Shown in pieces: positions 15,415 through 21,783 of a stretch of DNA of 64,000 bases. Each line of letters begins with the position of its first letter. Position 1 is the stretch's first letter. The stretch lies in the NCBI GenBank assembly GCA_903937385.1, contig CAIZZF010000029.1, forward strand, positions 1 through 64,000, given 5' to 3'. Source of the stretch: an uncultured Holophagaceae bacterium (GTDB lineage Bacteria; Acidobacteriota; Holophagae; Holophagales; Holophagaceae). The notes beneath the pieces were generated by a model. The model did not search any database. It was not told where the DNA came from and was given only the letters and a program-made list of their open reading frames with translations. Position numbers and translations under genes: made by a program.

Positions 15415-16238
15415 CAGTTCGGCTTGGGCTCAGGCACGGAGCCGGGAGCTGGCGGGGGGGGGATCACGGCGGGCGGGGGTGGCGGCGGGGCCGTGGGCGC
15501 CGGGGTGGGCGGCTCTGCGGACCGGGACCCGGACTCACCCGCCGGGGAGGCGGCTCCGTAGAAGCGCTGATCAGTGCCCCGGAGCAGGTGGAAGTAGGCA
15601 GACAGCTTCTGGACCACCACCCGGGCGAAGCCCTTGGCCTCCTCCTCACGAATTCGACCATCATCGTCGCGGGAGCCCCACGGCAGGGGATCCATGGCCT
15701 CCACCACCTCAGAGGGATCGATGGATTCCGTCCACAGGGGTTCGGGGTTCCCTGGCTGCATGAGGCGCACCTGGGCGCTCACGGCCTGCGGGCGGTAGCC
15801 CAGCCGATACTGGGTGCGGTCCTGGTGGGCGGCGGCATGGGTGCCGGCCCACAGGCCCCAGAAGAGGCCGTCCATCATGCCCCAGCCACGGTTGCCTGAG
15901 GCGGCGCTGAGCGCTCCGATGGCCACGCCCGTGGCCACGCCGATGGCAGCGGGGCTGGGCTGACCCGGTGCCGCCGTGATGCGGATGTCCACCTGGAGGT
16001 TGGCGGCGCCCGGTGGAGGCGTCACGCCCTCGGGCACCACCACCAGCCGGGTGGCCAGCCGGGCCCGCAGGGCCGAGGCATATTCCGACTGGAAGCCATC
16101 GCGGTCAGAGATGGAGGCCGGCAGGCTCACGCTGACTCTCACGGGGGTGGGCCGCTGCCGGAAGGCTTCGACCTCGGGCCGGGTGCACCCCAGGACCAGC
16201 AGGATGGGGGCGACAAGGAACCAGAGTGGGCGACGCAT
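15414..16238 (-). CDS. Proline-rich lipoprotein
   Basis: A 274-residue predicted lipoprotein. The signal peptide MRRPLWFLVAPILLVLGC ends in a lipobox LVLGC with Cys18. The body has alternating strands (VRVSVSLPASISDRDGFQ, NLQVDIRITAAPG), a glycine-rich hydrophobic stretch (AAIGVATGVAIGALSAASG) that may contact the membrane, and a tail of about 45 residues dominated by Pro, Ala and Glu (PAPTAPPPPPPAVIPPPP). The motif Y-R-L-G-Y-R-P-Q-A followed by V-x-AQVRLM resembles DUF4136-type lipoproteins, but I cannot name the family with certainty. It is the first gene of a two-gene unit with the zinc-ribbon protein. Confidence 0.8.
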   Translation of the reverse strand: MRRPLWFLVAPILLVLGCTRPEVEAFRQRPTPVRVSVSLPASISDRDGFQSEYASALRARLATRLVVVPEGVTPPPGAANLQVDIRITAAPGQPSPAAIGVATGVAIGALSAASGNRGWGMMDGLFWGLWAGTHAAAHQDRTQYRLGYRPQAVSAQVRLMQPGNPEPLWTESIDPSEVVEAMDPLPWGSRDDDGRIREEEAKGFARVVVQKLSAYFHLLRGTDQRFYGAASPAGESGSRSAEPPTPAPTAPPPPPPAVIPPPPAPGSVPEPKPN

Positions 16239-16267
16239 GGGAAACCTCCAGGAGCATGAGTGCTTCC

Positions 16268-16314
16268 GGGCACAGTGTGGTGCCCGTACCGGGACCCTGT
16301 CCAGGCTCCCGGTA
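16268..16314 (+). promoter_or_regulatory. Two short hairpins upstream of aroF
   Basis: GGGCAC/GTGCCC (16268-16285) and TACCGGGA/TCCCGGTA (16287-16314) are perfect inverted repeats in the 101-base gap before aroF. A TAGAAT sequence at 16313-16318 could be a -10 box. They could be an operator or leader hairpin; nothing here identifies the regulator. Confidence 0.35.
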
Positions 16315-16339
16315 GAATAGGCGCTCCCCCGAGGCCCTC

Positions 16340-17371
16340 ATGCTCATCCTCATGGAATCCGGCGCCACCCAGGATCAGGTCGGGGAAGTATTGTCCCTCC
16401 TGGAGGCCACCGGCATCCGCTGCCAGGTCAACCAGACGCCGGAAGCCCTGAGCATCGTCGCGCCCAACGCCTCCAAGGCCCTGAAGCCGGATCGCATCGA
16501 GCCCATGGCCGGTGTGCGCCGGGTGGTGCCCATCACCAGCCCCTACAAGCTGGCCAGCGCGGACGCCGTGGCCGGACGCACGGTGGTGGACGTGCGCGGG
16601 GTCGGCATCGGCGGACCAGAGCTGGCCATTGTGGGCGGTCCCTGCGGCGTGGAAAGCCGTGAGCAGCTCTTCGCGGTGGCCCGCTACATCGCCGACGCCG
16701 GGGGGGGGCTCCTGCGGGCCGGCGCCTACAAGCCCCGCACCAGCCCCTACGCTTTCCAGGGCCTGGGACTCGAGGGACTGGACCTGCTGGCAGCGGTGCG
16801 CGCGGAGTTCGACCTGGGCATCGTCACCGAGGCCACGGAGGTGGAGACCTTCGACGCCGTGGAGCGCTGTGCGGACATGGTGCAGATCGGCGCTCGCAAC
16901 ATGCAGAACTTCGCCCTCCTGCGCCGCGCCGGCCGCTGCGGCAAGCCCGTCCTGCTCAAGCGGGGCCCCTCCGCGACCCTGGAGGAGTGGCTCTACGCCG
17001 CAGAATACGTGCTGGGCGAGGGCAACCGGAACGTGGTGCTCTGCGAGCGGGGCATCCGCACCTGGTCGGACCATGCCCGCAACACGCTCGACGTCAGCGT
17101 GGTGCCCGCGGCGAAGGCCCTCACGCACCTGCCCGTGATGGTAGACCCCAGCCACGCCACGGGCCGCCGGGACCTGGTGATCCCCTGTGGACTCGCCGGT
17201 GTGGCCGCGGGCGCCGACGGCCTGCTGGTCGAGACCCACTGCCACCCGGAGAAGGCCCTCAGCGACGGCCCCCAGGCCCTGCTGCCCTCGGACTACCTCC
17301 GGCTGGTGGAGCAGGCCCGGGCCCTGCACCGGGTGATCCAGGCCCCGACCCCCGCCGGCCTCCGGCTGTAG
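16340..17371 (+). CDS. aroF: DAHP synthase (3-deoxy-7-phosphoheptulonate synthase)
   Basis: First enzyme of the shikimate pathway, joining phosphoenolpyruvate and erythrose 4-phosphate. The 343-residue protein is the short type I-beta form related to KDO-8-P synthase. An N-terminal ferredoxin-like regulatory domain (residues 1-70, starting MLILMESGATQDQVGEVL) precedes the TIM barrel. Signatures are GGPCGVESREQL, RAGAYKPRTSPYAFQGLG, IVTEATEV, QIGARNMQNFALL, LLKRGPSAT, CERGIRT, DPSHATGRR and VETHCHPEKALSDGPQ. The N-terminal domain in Thermotoga-type enzymes mediates feedback inhibition by Tyr or Phe. It stands alone, divergent from the lipoprotein gene, with secG 60 bases downstream. Confidence 0.96.
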   Translation: MLILMESGATQDQVGEVLSLLEATGIRCQVNQTPEALSIVAPNASKALKPDRIEPMAGVRRVVPITSPYKLASADAVAGRTVVDVRGVGIGGPELAIVGGPCGVESREQLFAVARYIADAGGGLLRAGAYKPRTSPYAFQGLGLEGLDLLAAVRAEFDLGIVTEATEVETFDAVERCADMVQIGARNMQNFALLRRAGRCGKPVLLKRGPSATLEEWLYAAEYVLGEGNRNVVLCERGIRTWSDHARNTLDVSVVPAAKALTHLPVMVDPSHATGRRDLVIPCGLAGVAAGADGLLVETHCHPEKALSDGPQALLPSDYLRLVEQARALHRVIQAPTPAGLRL

Positions 17372-17431
17372 GCCAATCTGGGTTACCCCGAAGGGGCCTT
17401 TTCGTGGCAGACTAGGTGGTTCGGAGTTTCC

Positions 17432-17782
17432 ATGAATGGCCTTGCCCTCGCCCTCTTGATCCTGTTCGGTGCCCTCCTAATCGGCGGCATCCTGCTTCAG
17501 CCCGGCACCAAGGGCGGCCTCGGCGCCTCCTTCGGCGGCGGCGGCGCCAACTCCGCCTTCGGTGCGCAGGGCGCCACGCCCTTCCTCTCCAAGGCCACCT
17601 ACTGGTTGGCCGCGGGCTTCCTTGGCACCACCCTCTTCATCGAAGTCCTGATCATCCGCCAGAGCCGCTCCGTCCTCGACAAGACCACCGACAAGGCCCC
17701 CGTCACCGCCCCGGCTCCCGCAGTGCCGGTATCGGCCCCGGTTCCGGTGCCTGCTCCCACCCACACGCCCTCAAAGAAGTAG
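17432..17782 (+). CDS. secG: Preprotein translocase subunit SecG
   Basis: A 116-residue SecG, the small membrane subunit of the SecYEG channel. Two membrane helices are visible (residues 3-22, LALALLILFGALLIGGILLQ, written here as LALALLILFG then ALLIGGILLQ; and about 56-74, YWLAAGFLGTTLFIEVLI), separated by the glycine-rich GGLGASFGGGGANSAFG and FLSKATYW motifs typical of SecG. The C-terminal tail is Pro, Ala and Val rich (APAPAVPVSAPVPVPAP). A tRNA-Leu gene lies 60 bases downstream, an arrangement often seen with secG. The ATG at 17432 has GGAG upstream. Confidence 0.95.
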   Translation: MNGLALALLILFGALLIGGILLQPGTKGGLGASFGGGGANSAFGAQGATPFLSKATYWLAAGFLGTTLFIEVLIIRQSRSVLDKTTDKAPVTAPAPAVPVSAPVPVPAPTHTPSKK

Positions 17783-17842
17783 TCCCGCAAGACCGGTCAT
17801 TGACCGCGTCCGACCTTTGCGAGACACTAGGCGTTCCTCGTT

Positions 17843-17928
17843 GCCCGCGTGGTGAAATTGGTAGACACGCCATCTTGAGGGGGTGGTGGCCACAAGCCGT
17901 AGCAGTTCGAGTCTGCTCGCGGGCACCA
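17843..17928 (+). tRNA. tRNA-Leu(GAG)
   Basis: The acceptor stem GCCCGCG pairs with CGCGGGC, followed by discriminator A and an encoded CCA at 17926-17928. The D-arm (GTGAAATTGGTAGACAC) and the long variable arm are of the leucine type. The anticodon stem CCATC/GGTGG encloses TTGAGGG, giving anticodon GAG, which reads CTC and CTT. The T-arm contains AGTTCGAGTCT. Total length is 86 bases. Confidence 0.97.
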
Positions 17929-17930
17929 AA

Positions 17931-17963
17931 GAAAAAGAGCGCCGGAAACGGCGCTTTTTCTTT
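17931..17963 (+). terminator. Rho-independent terminator after tRNA-Leu
   Basis: GCGCCG and CGGCGC enclose a GAAA loop. The stem extends through an A-rich left arm and a TTTTTCTTT right arm, directly after the tRNA 3' end. Confidence 0.9.
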
Positions 17964-17965
17964 GG

Positions 17966-18136
17966 GCTGTCGGCGATCAGCTGTCAGCTGTCAGAGAAGG
18001 ATCAGCTTCTGGCGCCGGGGTTGTCCGGGGCGCGCGATGACTGGCGGCTGTCGGCTGTCAGCGAAGGATCCCCTCCGGGCGCCGAGGTGATCCAGGGCCT
18101 GCTTTGGCCGACAGCTGACAGCCGATAGCTGATAGC
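17966..18136. repeat. GCTRTCR heptad arrays, copies 2-4
   Basis: Three arrays of the same 7-base unit occur here: 17966-17994 (plus orientation, with one variant GCGATCA unit), 18047-18061 (plus) and 18108-18136 (reverse orientation). The segments after the first two arrays are partly repeated as well, sharing GAAGGATC and GGCGCCG. Opposite orientations at the ends allow a large stem-loop. The region has no gene and ends 10 bases before mutY. Confidence 0.75.
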
Positions 18137-18145
18137 TTCTCCCCC

Positions 18146-19237
18146 ATGCCCTTGCCTGCCGCAGTGGACTTTCTCGCGCCCCTCGCGCCCTGGTTCGACG
18201 GGGTTCGGCGGGATCTGCCCTGGCGGGCGCAGGACCTGGATGCGCCGCACGCGGACCCCTACGCCGTGCTGGTCTCGGAGCTGATGCTGCAGCAGACGCA
18301 GGTGGCCACGGTGGTGCCCTACTTCCTCCGCTGGCTGGACCGCTTTCCCACGCCCCAGGCCCTGGCGGCGGCGGACGAGGACTCGGTCCACAAGGCCTGG
18401 GAGGGCCTGGGCTATTATCGGCGGGCCCGCTTCCTGAAGGCGGCGGCAACGGTGGTGGCCGCCCAGGGCTGGCCCAAGGACCTGGCGGGTCTGGCGGACC
18501 TGCCGGGCCTCGGTCCCTACACCGCTGCGGCGGTGGGCGCCCTCGCCTTCCAGTGGCCCACGCCCGCCCTGGACGGCAACGCCTTCCGCGTCCTCGCCCG
18601 GCTGCTGCTGATCGAGGGCGAGCCCCGTGAGCGGGCCGCGGAGCTGCGGGAGTGGCTTCCCCCAGCCCTGCGCGCCCACGGCCCCTCCCGCCTGACCCAG
18701 TCCCTCATGGAGCTGGGCGCCACCACCTGCCAAGCCACGCCGGCCTGCGGCCGCTGCCCCCTGGCGGACCGCTGCGCAGCTCTCCGGCAGGACCGCACCC
18801 GCGAGATCCCGCCGGTGGCCAAGCGGGCCCAGCAGCATACGGCCGAGCTCTGGCTGCTGGCCCTGGAGGCCGAGGGGCGCTTCCTGCTCCACCCGCCCGC
18901 AGCCAAGGGCCTCCTGGCGGGTCTCTGGCGCTGGCCCACCCTGGACGCCACCGCCCTGCCCGGGACCGCAGGCCCCGCGTCAACGCTGCGGGCCTGGCCC
19001 GGCTGGACCCAGGTCTACACCCACCGCCGCGAGGCGGTCAGCCCCCTGCACTTTCAGCGGGAGCCGTCCTTCCCGGCCCCCAAGGGCCTGCTGTGGGTTC
19101 CCCACGCGGAGCTGGGCGCTCTGCCCCTCGGGAAGCGCGACCAGCGCCTCCGCGACCTGCTGGCGACCCCAGGAGCCCGTCCCCTCACTGCCCCCGAGCC
19201 CGCAGCTCTGCTCCGAGCGCTGGGCGCTGCGGATTGA
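18146..19237 (+). CDS. mutY: A/G-specific adenine glycosylase
   Basis: MutY removes adenine mispaired with 8-oxoguanine. The 363-residue protein shows the helix-hairpin-helix LADLPGLGPYTAAAVGALAF with the catalytic aspartate region PALDGNAFRVLARL, the family segment LMLQQTQVATVVPYF, and an iron-sulphur motif CQATPACGRCPLADRC. The first ligand spacing is C-x5-C, one residue shorter than the usual C-x6-C. The C-terminal Nudix-like 8-oxoG recognition domain covers about residues 230-345 (AEGRFLLHPPAAKGLLAGLW and VYTHRREAVSPLHF). The ATG at 18146 is at the expected family position. It is preceded by heptad repeats and probably has its own promoter. Confidence 0.95.
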   Translation: MPLPAAVDFLAPLAPWFDGVRRDLPWRAQDLDAPHADPYAVLVSELMLQQTQVATVVPYFLRWLDRFPTPQALAAADEDSVHKAWEGLGYYRRARFLKAAATVVAAQGWPKDLAGLADLPGLGPYTAAAVGALAFQWPTPALDGNAFRVLARLLLIEGEPRERAAELREWLPPALRAHGPSRLTQSLMELGATTCQATPACGRCPLADRCAALRQDRTREIPPVAKRAQQHTAELWLLALEAEGRFLLHPPAAKGLLAGLWRWPTLDATALPGTAGPASTLRAWPGWTQVYTHRREAVSPLHFQREPSFPAPKGLLWVPHAELGALPLGKRDQRLRDLLATPGARPLTAPEPAALLRALGAAD

Positions 19238-19533
19238 TGGAAATGCAGATAAGAATCTGACCGCAGAGGACTGCCGAGGAGCGGAGGGAAGCGGAGAAAA
19301 GCAGGGGGATTTCTTTCGCCGCTTTCCTCCGCCCCTCTGCCACCTCCGCGTTCACAACTCACAGACGCACGGACAGCCACAACCCCCATCCGCGGACGGC
19401 ATTCGCGATTTATCCTTGTATTTCAAGGCTTTTCGGGGGATGATAGCTGTTTGGGCCCCTCCCGGCTGGCGCTTTTCGCCAAATTGAGACTGCCATTCGG
19501 CACACTCGCGCAGGGAAAGCCCCGGGAGCTACC
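19238..19533. other. Intergenic region with hairpin repeat upstream of helicase
   Basis: The 296-base gap between mutY and the DEAD-box gene holds a CTCTGCG-type hairpin repeat (19262-19350). The remaining 180 bases probably contain the helicase promoter and 5' leader. Long leaders are common for cold-inducible RNA helicases, but I identify no defined element. Confidence 0.55.
19262..19350. repeat. CTCTGCG-type hairpin repeat, copy 2
   Basis: A left arm containing CGCAGAGGACTGCCGAGGAG and a right arm containing CCTCCGCCCCTCTGCCACC are imperfect reverse complements with AGCGGAG/CTTTCC words near the loop. The left arm is nearly identical to the left arm of the copy at 28699. Confidence 0.75.
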
Positions 19534-21186
19534 TTGAACGACCTGACTTTTGCAGCCCTAGGCTGCAGCGAAGCGCTGCTGGCCGCCCTGGCCAAGCGCG
19601 GTTTCGAAACCCCCATGGCCGTCCAGGCCCAGACCATCCGCCCCGGCATCGAAGGCCGCGACCTGCTGGTGCAGAGCCGCACGGGCTCCGGCAAGACCCT
19701 GGCCTACGGCCTGCCCCTGCTGCAGCGCCTCTCCGACGAACGGCATACCCAGGCCCTGGTCCTCCTGCCCACCCGCGAGCTGGCCCAGCAGGTCGCCGCC
19801 GAGTTGCACACCCTGGTCCCCAAGCTGCCCATCGCCCTGCTGGTCGGTGGCGTGAGCTACCCCCCGCAGCTGCGCTCCCTGAGCCTCGGCGCCCAGGTGG
19901 TTGTGGGCACCCCCGGCCGTGTCATGGATCATCTCCAGCGCGGCACCCTGGACCTCAGCCGCGTCAGCATGATCGTCCTGGATGAGTGCGACGAGATGCT
20001 GAACATGGGCTTTCTCGAAGACGTGGAGACCATCCTGGCCAAGGTGCCCGCGGGACCGCAGACCTACCTGTTCTCGGCCACCCTGCCCGCCCCCATCGCC
20101 AAGCTGGCGAAGCGCTTCCTGAAGGATCCCGTGCAGATCCAGCTGGCCGAGGCCGGTGAGCACGCCATGCACGCCGACATCGCCCACACCCCCGTGCAGG
20201 TGCCGGACCACCAGCATGTGCGCGCCCTCGTGAACCTGCTGCTGAAAGACGAGCCCAGCGCGGCGCTGATCTTCACCAAGACCAAGGCTCAGAGCGAGGA
20301 AGTCGCCGAGGAGCTGACCGTCTCCGGCCTGCCCGCGGCCTTCCTCCACGGCGACCTCGCCCAGGCCACCCGCACCCGCATCCTGGGCCAGTTCAAGGAA
20401 GGGAAGCTGCGCTACCTCGTGGCCACGGACGTGGCGGCCCGGGGCCTCGACATCGGCGGTCTGCCCCTCGTCGTGCACATGGGCATCCCCACGCAGCTGG
20501 AGAGCTACATCCACCGTAGCGGCCGCACGGGCCGCGCCGGGGCCAAGGGCAGCAGCCTCGCTCTGGTCAACCTCAAGGAGAGCCGCATCCTGATGGCCTG
20601 GAGCCGCCGCGGCGGCCTCAAGCTGGACTGGCGCGCCATTCCCACCACGGCCGAGATCCGCGAGACCCAGGCCGCCCGCCTGATCGAGGGCATCACCGGA
20701 TCGGCCAGTGCCGCCACCCTGGCCCAGGCCCGCCAGCTGCTCAAGGACACGGATCCCGAGCATCTGGTCGCCGGCCTGCTGGGCCTGGTCCTGGCCGACC
20801 AGTCCGCGGGCTTCGAGCTGGCTGTCGAGGCCGACCGCAAGCCCAAGGCCCGCTTCGACAACCCCCGCGAGCGCAAGGAGGGCAGTCCCCGCCCCCAGCG
20901 CACCTATGCCGAGCGCACCGCCGCCCCGCGCACCGACGGGCCGCCCTCCAAGACCCGGCCCGACGGCAGCTTCAAGCCCCGCACCGAGCTCGACGCGAAG
21001 CCCCGCGCGCCCTACGCCAAGCCCAAGACCGAGGGCGGGGACAAGCCGCCGCGCAAGGTCTGGGAGGACCGCACCGCCCCCAAGACCGCCGCCTCGGACA
21101 CCCCCCGCCCCTGGAAGAAGCCCACCGCGAAGCCCGCCAGCAAGTTTGCTGACGACCGGCCCGTGAAGGTGTGGAAGAAGAAGTAG
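19534..21186 (+). CDS. DEAD-box ATP-dependent RNA helicase
   Basis: A 550-residue RNA helicase. Motifs in order: Q motif (TPMAVQAQTI), Walker A SRTGSGKT, PTRELAQQ, GTPGRVMDHL, motif II VLDECDEML (DECD rather than DEAD), SATLPAP, IFTKTKAQSEEV, ATDVAARGLDI and HRSGRTGRAG. After the two RecA domains comes a linker (residues 375-430) and a long basic, low-complexity tail rich in Lys, Pro, Arg and Ala with repeated KPR/KTRPDGS-like patches that likely binds RNA. The start is TTG at 19534 with GGGAG upstream; no ATG lies before the Q motif. A strong terminator follows. Confidence 0.94.
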   Translation: MNDLTFAALGCSEALLAALAKRGFETPMAVQAQTIRPGIEGRDLLVQSRTGSGKTLAYGLPLLQRLSDERHTQALVLLPTRELAQQVAAELHTLVPKLPIALLVGGVSYPPQLRSLSLGAQVVVGTPGRVMDHLQRGTLDLSRVSMIVLDECDEMLNMGFLEDVETILAKVPAGPQTYLFSATLPAPIAKLAKRFLKDPVQIQLAEAGEHAMHADIAHTPVQVPDHQHVRALVNLLLKDEPSAALIFTKTKAQSEEVAEELTVSGLPAAFLHGDLAQATRTRILGQFKEGKLRYLVATDVAARGLDIGGLPLVVHMGIPTQLESYIHRSGRTGRAGAKGSSLALVNLKESRILMAWSRRGGLKLDWRAIPTTAEIRETQAARLIEGITGSASAATLAQARQLLKDTDPEHLVAGLLGLVLADQSAGFELAVEADRKPKARFDNPRERKEGSPRPQRTYAERTAAPRTDGPPSKTRPDGSFKPRTELDAKPRAPYAKPKTEGGDKPPRKVWEDRTAPKTAASDTPRPWKKPTAKPASKFADDRPVKVWKKK

Positions 21187-21194
21187 CCGTTTCT

Positions 21195-21240
21195 ATTTCC
21201 AAAACAAAGGGCGCCCTTCGGCGCCCTTTGTCTTGGAAAT
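21195..21240 (+). terminator. Rho-independent terminator after helicase
   Basis: Two 21-base arms (21195-21215 and 21220-21240) match at 20 of 21 positions around a 4-base loop; the core is AAAGGGCGCC/GGCGCCCTTT. It lies 8 bases after the helicase stop. Its core is nearly the same as that of the hairpin at 21747-21778. Confidence 0.9.
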
Positions 21241-21260
21241 ACCTCAGAGCAACGGACCGC

Positions 21261-21455
21261 TCAGCGGCTCGCCTGGGCATTGAACCCGGCAGACTTCAGC
21301 TTACGGGCCAGGCCTTCATCGACCGGAATGATGAAGTCCACCTCAGCCGGGGCATAGAGCCGATGGTTCAGATCCATGATCCTCAGAGGACCCACGGGAG
21401 GCACCACGAGACAGGCAGGGTAGAGGTAGATGCTGTCTTGAGGCTGGAAGAGCAT
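21261..21455 (-). CDS. Hypothetical protein, 64 aa
   Basis: A small unrecognised protein starting at ATG 21455 with AGGAG 7 bases upstream; an upstream in-frame ATG at 21476 is less well placed. Sequence features: MLFQPQDSIYLYPACLVVPP, then GPLRIMDLNHRLYAPAE, VDFIIPVDEGLARKLKSAGF. No signal peptide, cysteine cluster or membrane helix is seen. The upstream DNA is AT-rich and may hold its promoter. It is isolated between two near-identical terminators (21195-21240 and 21747-21778), so it forms its own transcription unit. Confidence 0.65.
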   Translation of the reverse strand: MLFQPQDSIYLYPACLVVPPVGPLRIMDLNHRLYAPAEVDFIIPVDEGLARKLKSAGFNAQASR

Positions 21456-21783
21456 GGTGGCTCCTTTCACCGATATCATCGAATAACATCTCCGATTAGT
21501 TCACTTACGTTTTATTTATTACCCATTTCCAGGTAACGAGGCGCCCAAAGGTTCCTTTGCTCAGGGTTTACAGGAGCCTTGCTACCGACGCTCCCTTCCC
21601 ACTGCCTAACTCTAAATATGGACGAGAAGGGGGACCCGGCCGGATTTAAATTCTGGACAAAAGGGGTCAGCGTTACCGTCGATGACTGCATCACCGACTG
21701 GTCCTCACATCGATGGCCATAAGCCACCGCGTGACGGCTTAGAAAAAGCCAAGGGCGCCATTCGGCGCCCTTGGCTTGGAAGC
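21456..21783. other. 328-base gap between small gene and PBP gene
   Basis: Bases 21480-21540 are AT-rich and probably carry the promoter of the small gene. Bases 21600-21700 contain CCGGCCGGATTTAAATTCTGG and ACAAAAGGGGTCAG, which do not resemble the neighbouring genes and could be a remnant of a mobile element. The 3' end is the PBP terminator. A 91-codon open frame on the minus strand covers the area but runs through the terminator and has no family resemblance. Confidence 0.45.
21741..21778 (-). terminator. Rho-independent terminator after PBP gene
   Basis: AAGCCAAGGGCGCC and GGCGCCCTTGGCTT form a perfect 14-base stem around ATTC. On the minus strand it is followed by TTTTTCTA. It lies 5 bases past the PBP stop. 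Confidence 0.92.

Noticed and set aside
17372-17431. Terminator between aroF and secG
   Set aside because: ACCCCGAAGGGGCCTTTT gives only a 4-base stem, too weak to list as a feature.
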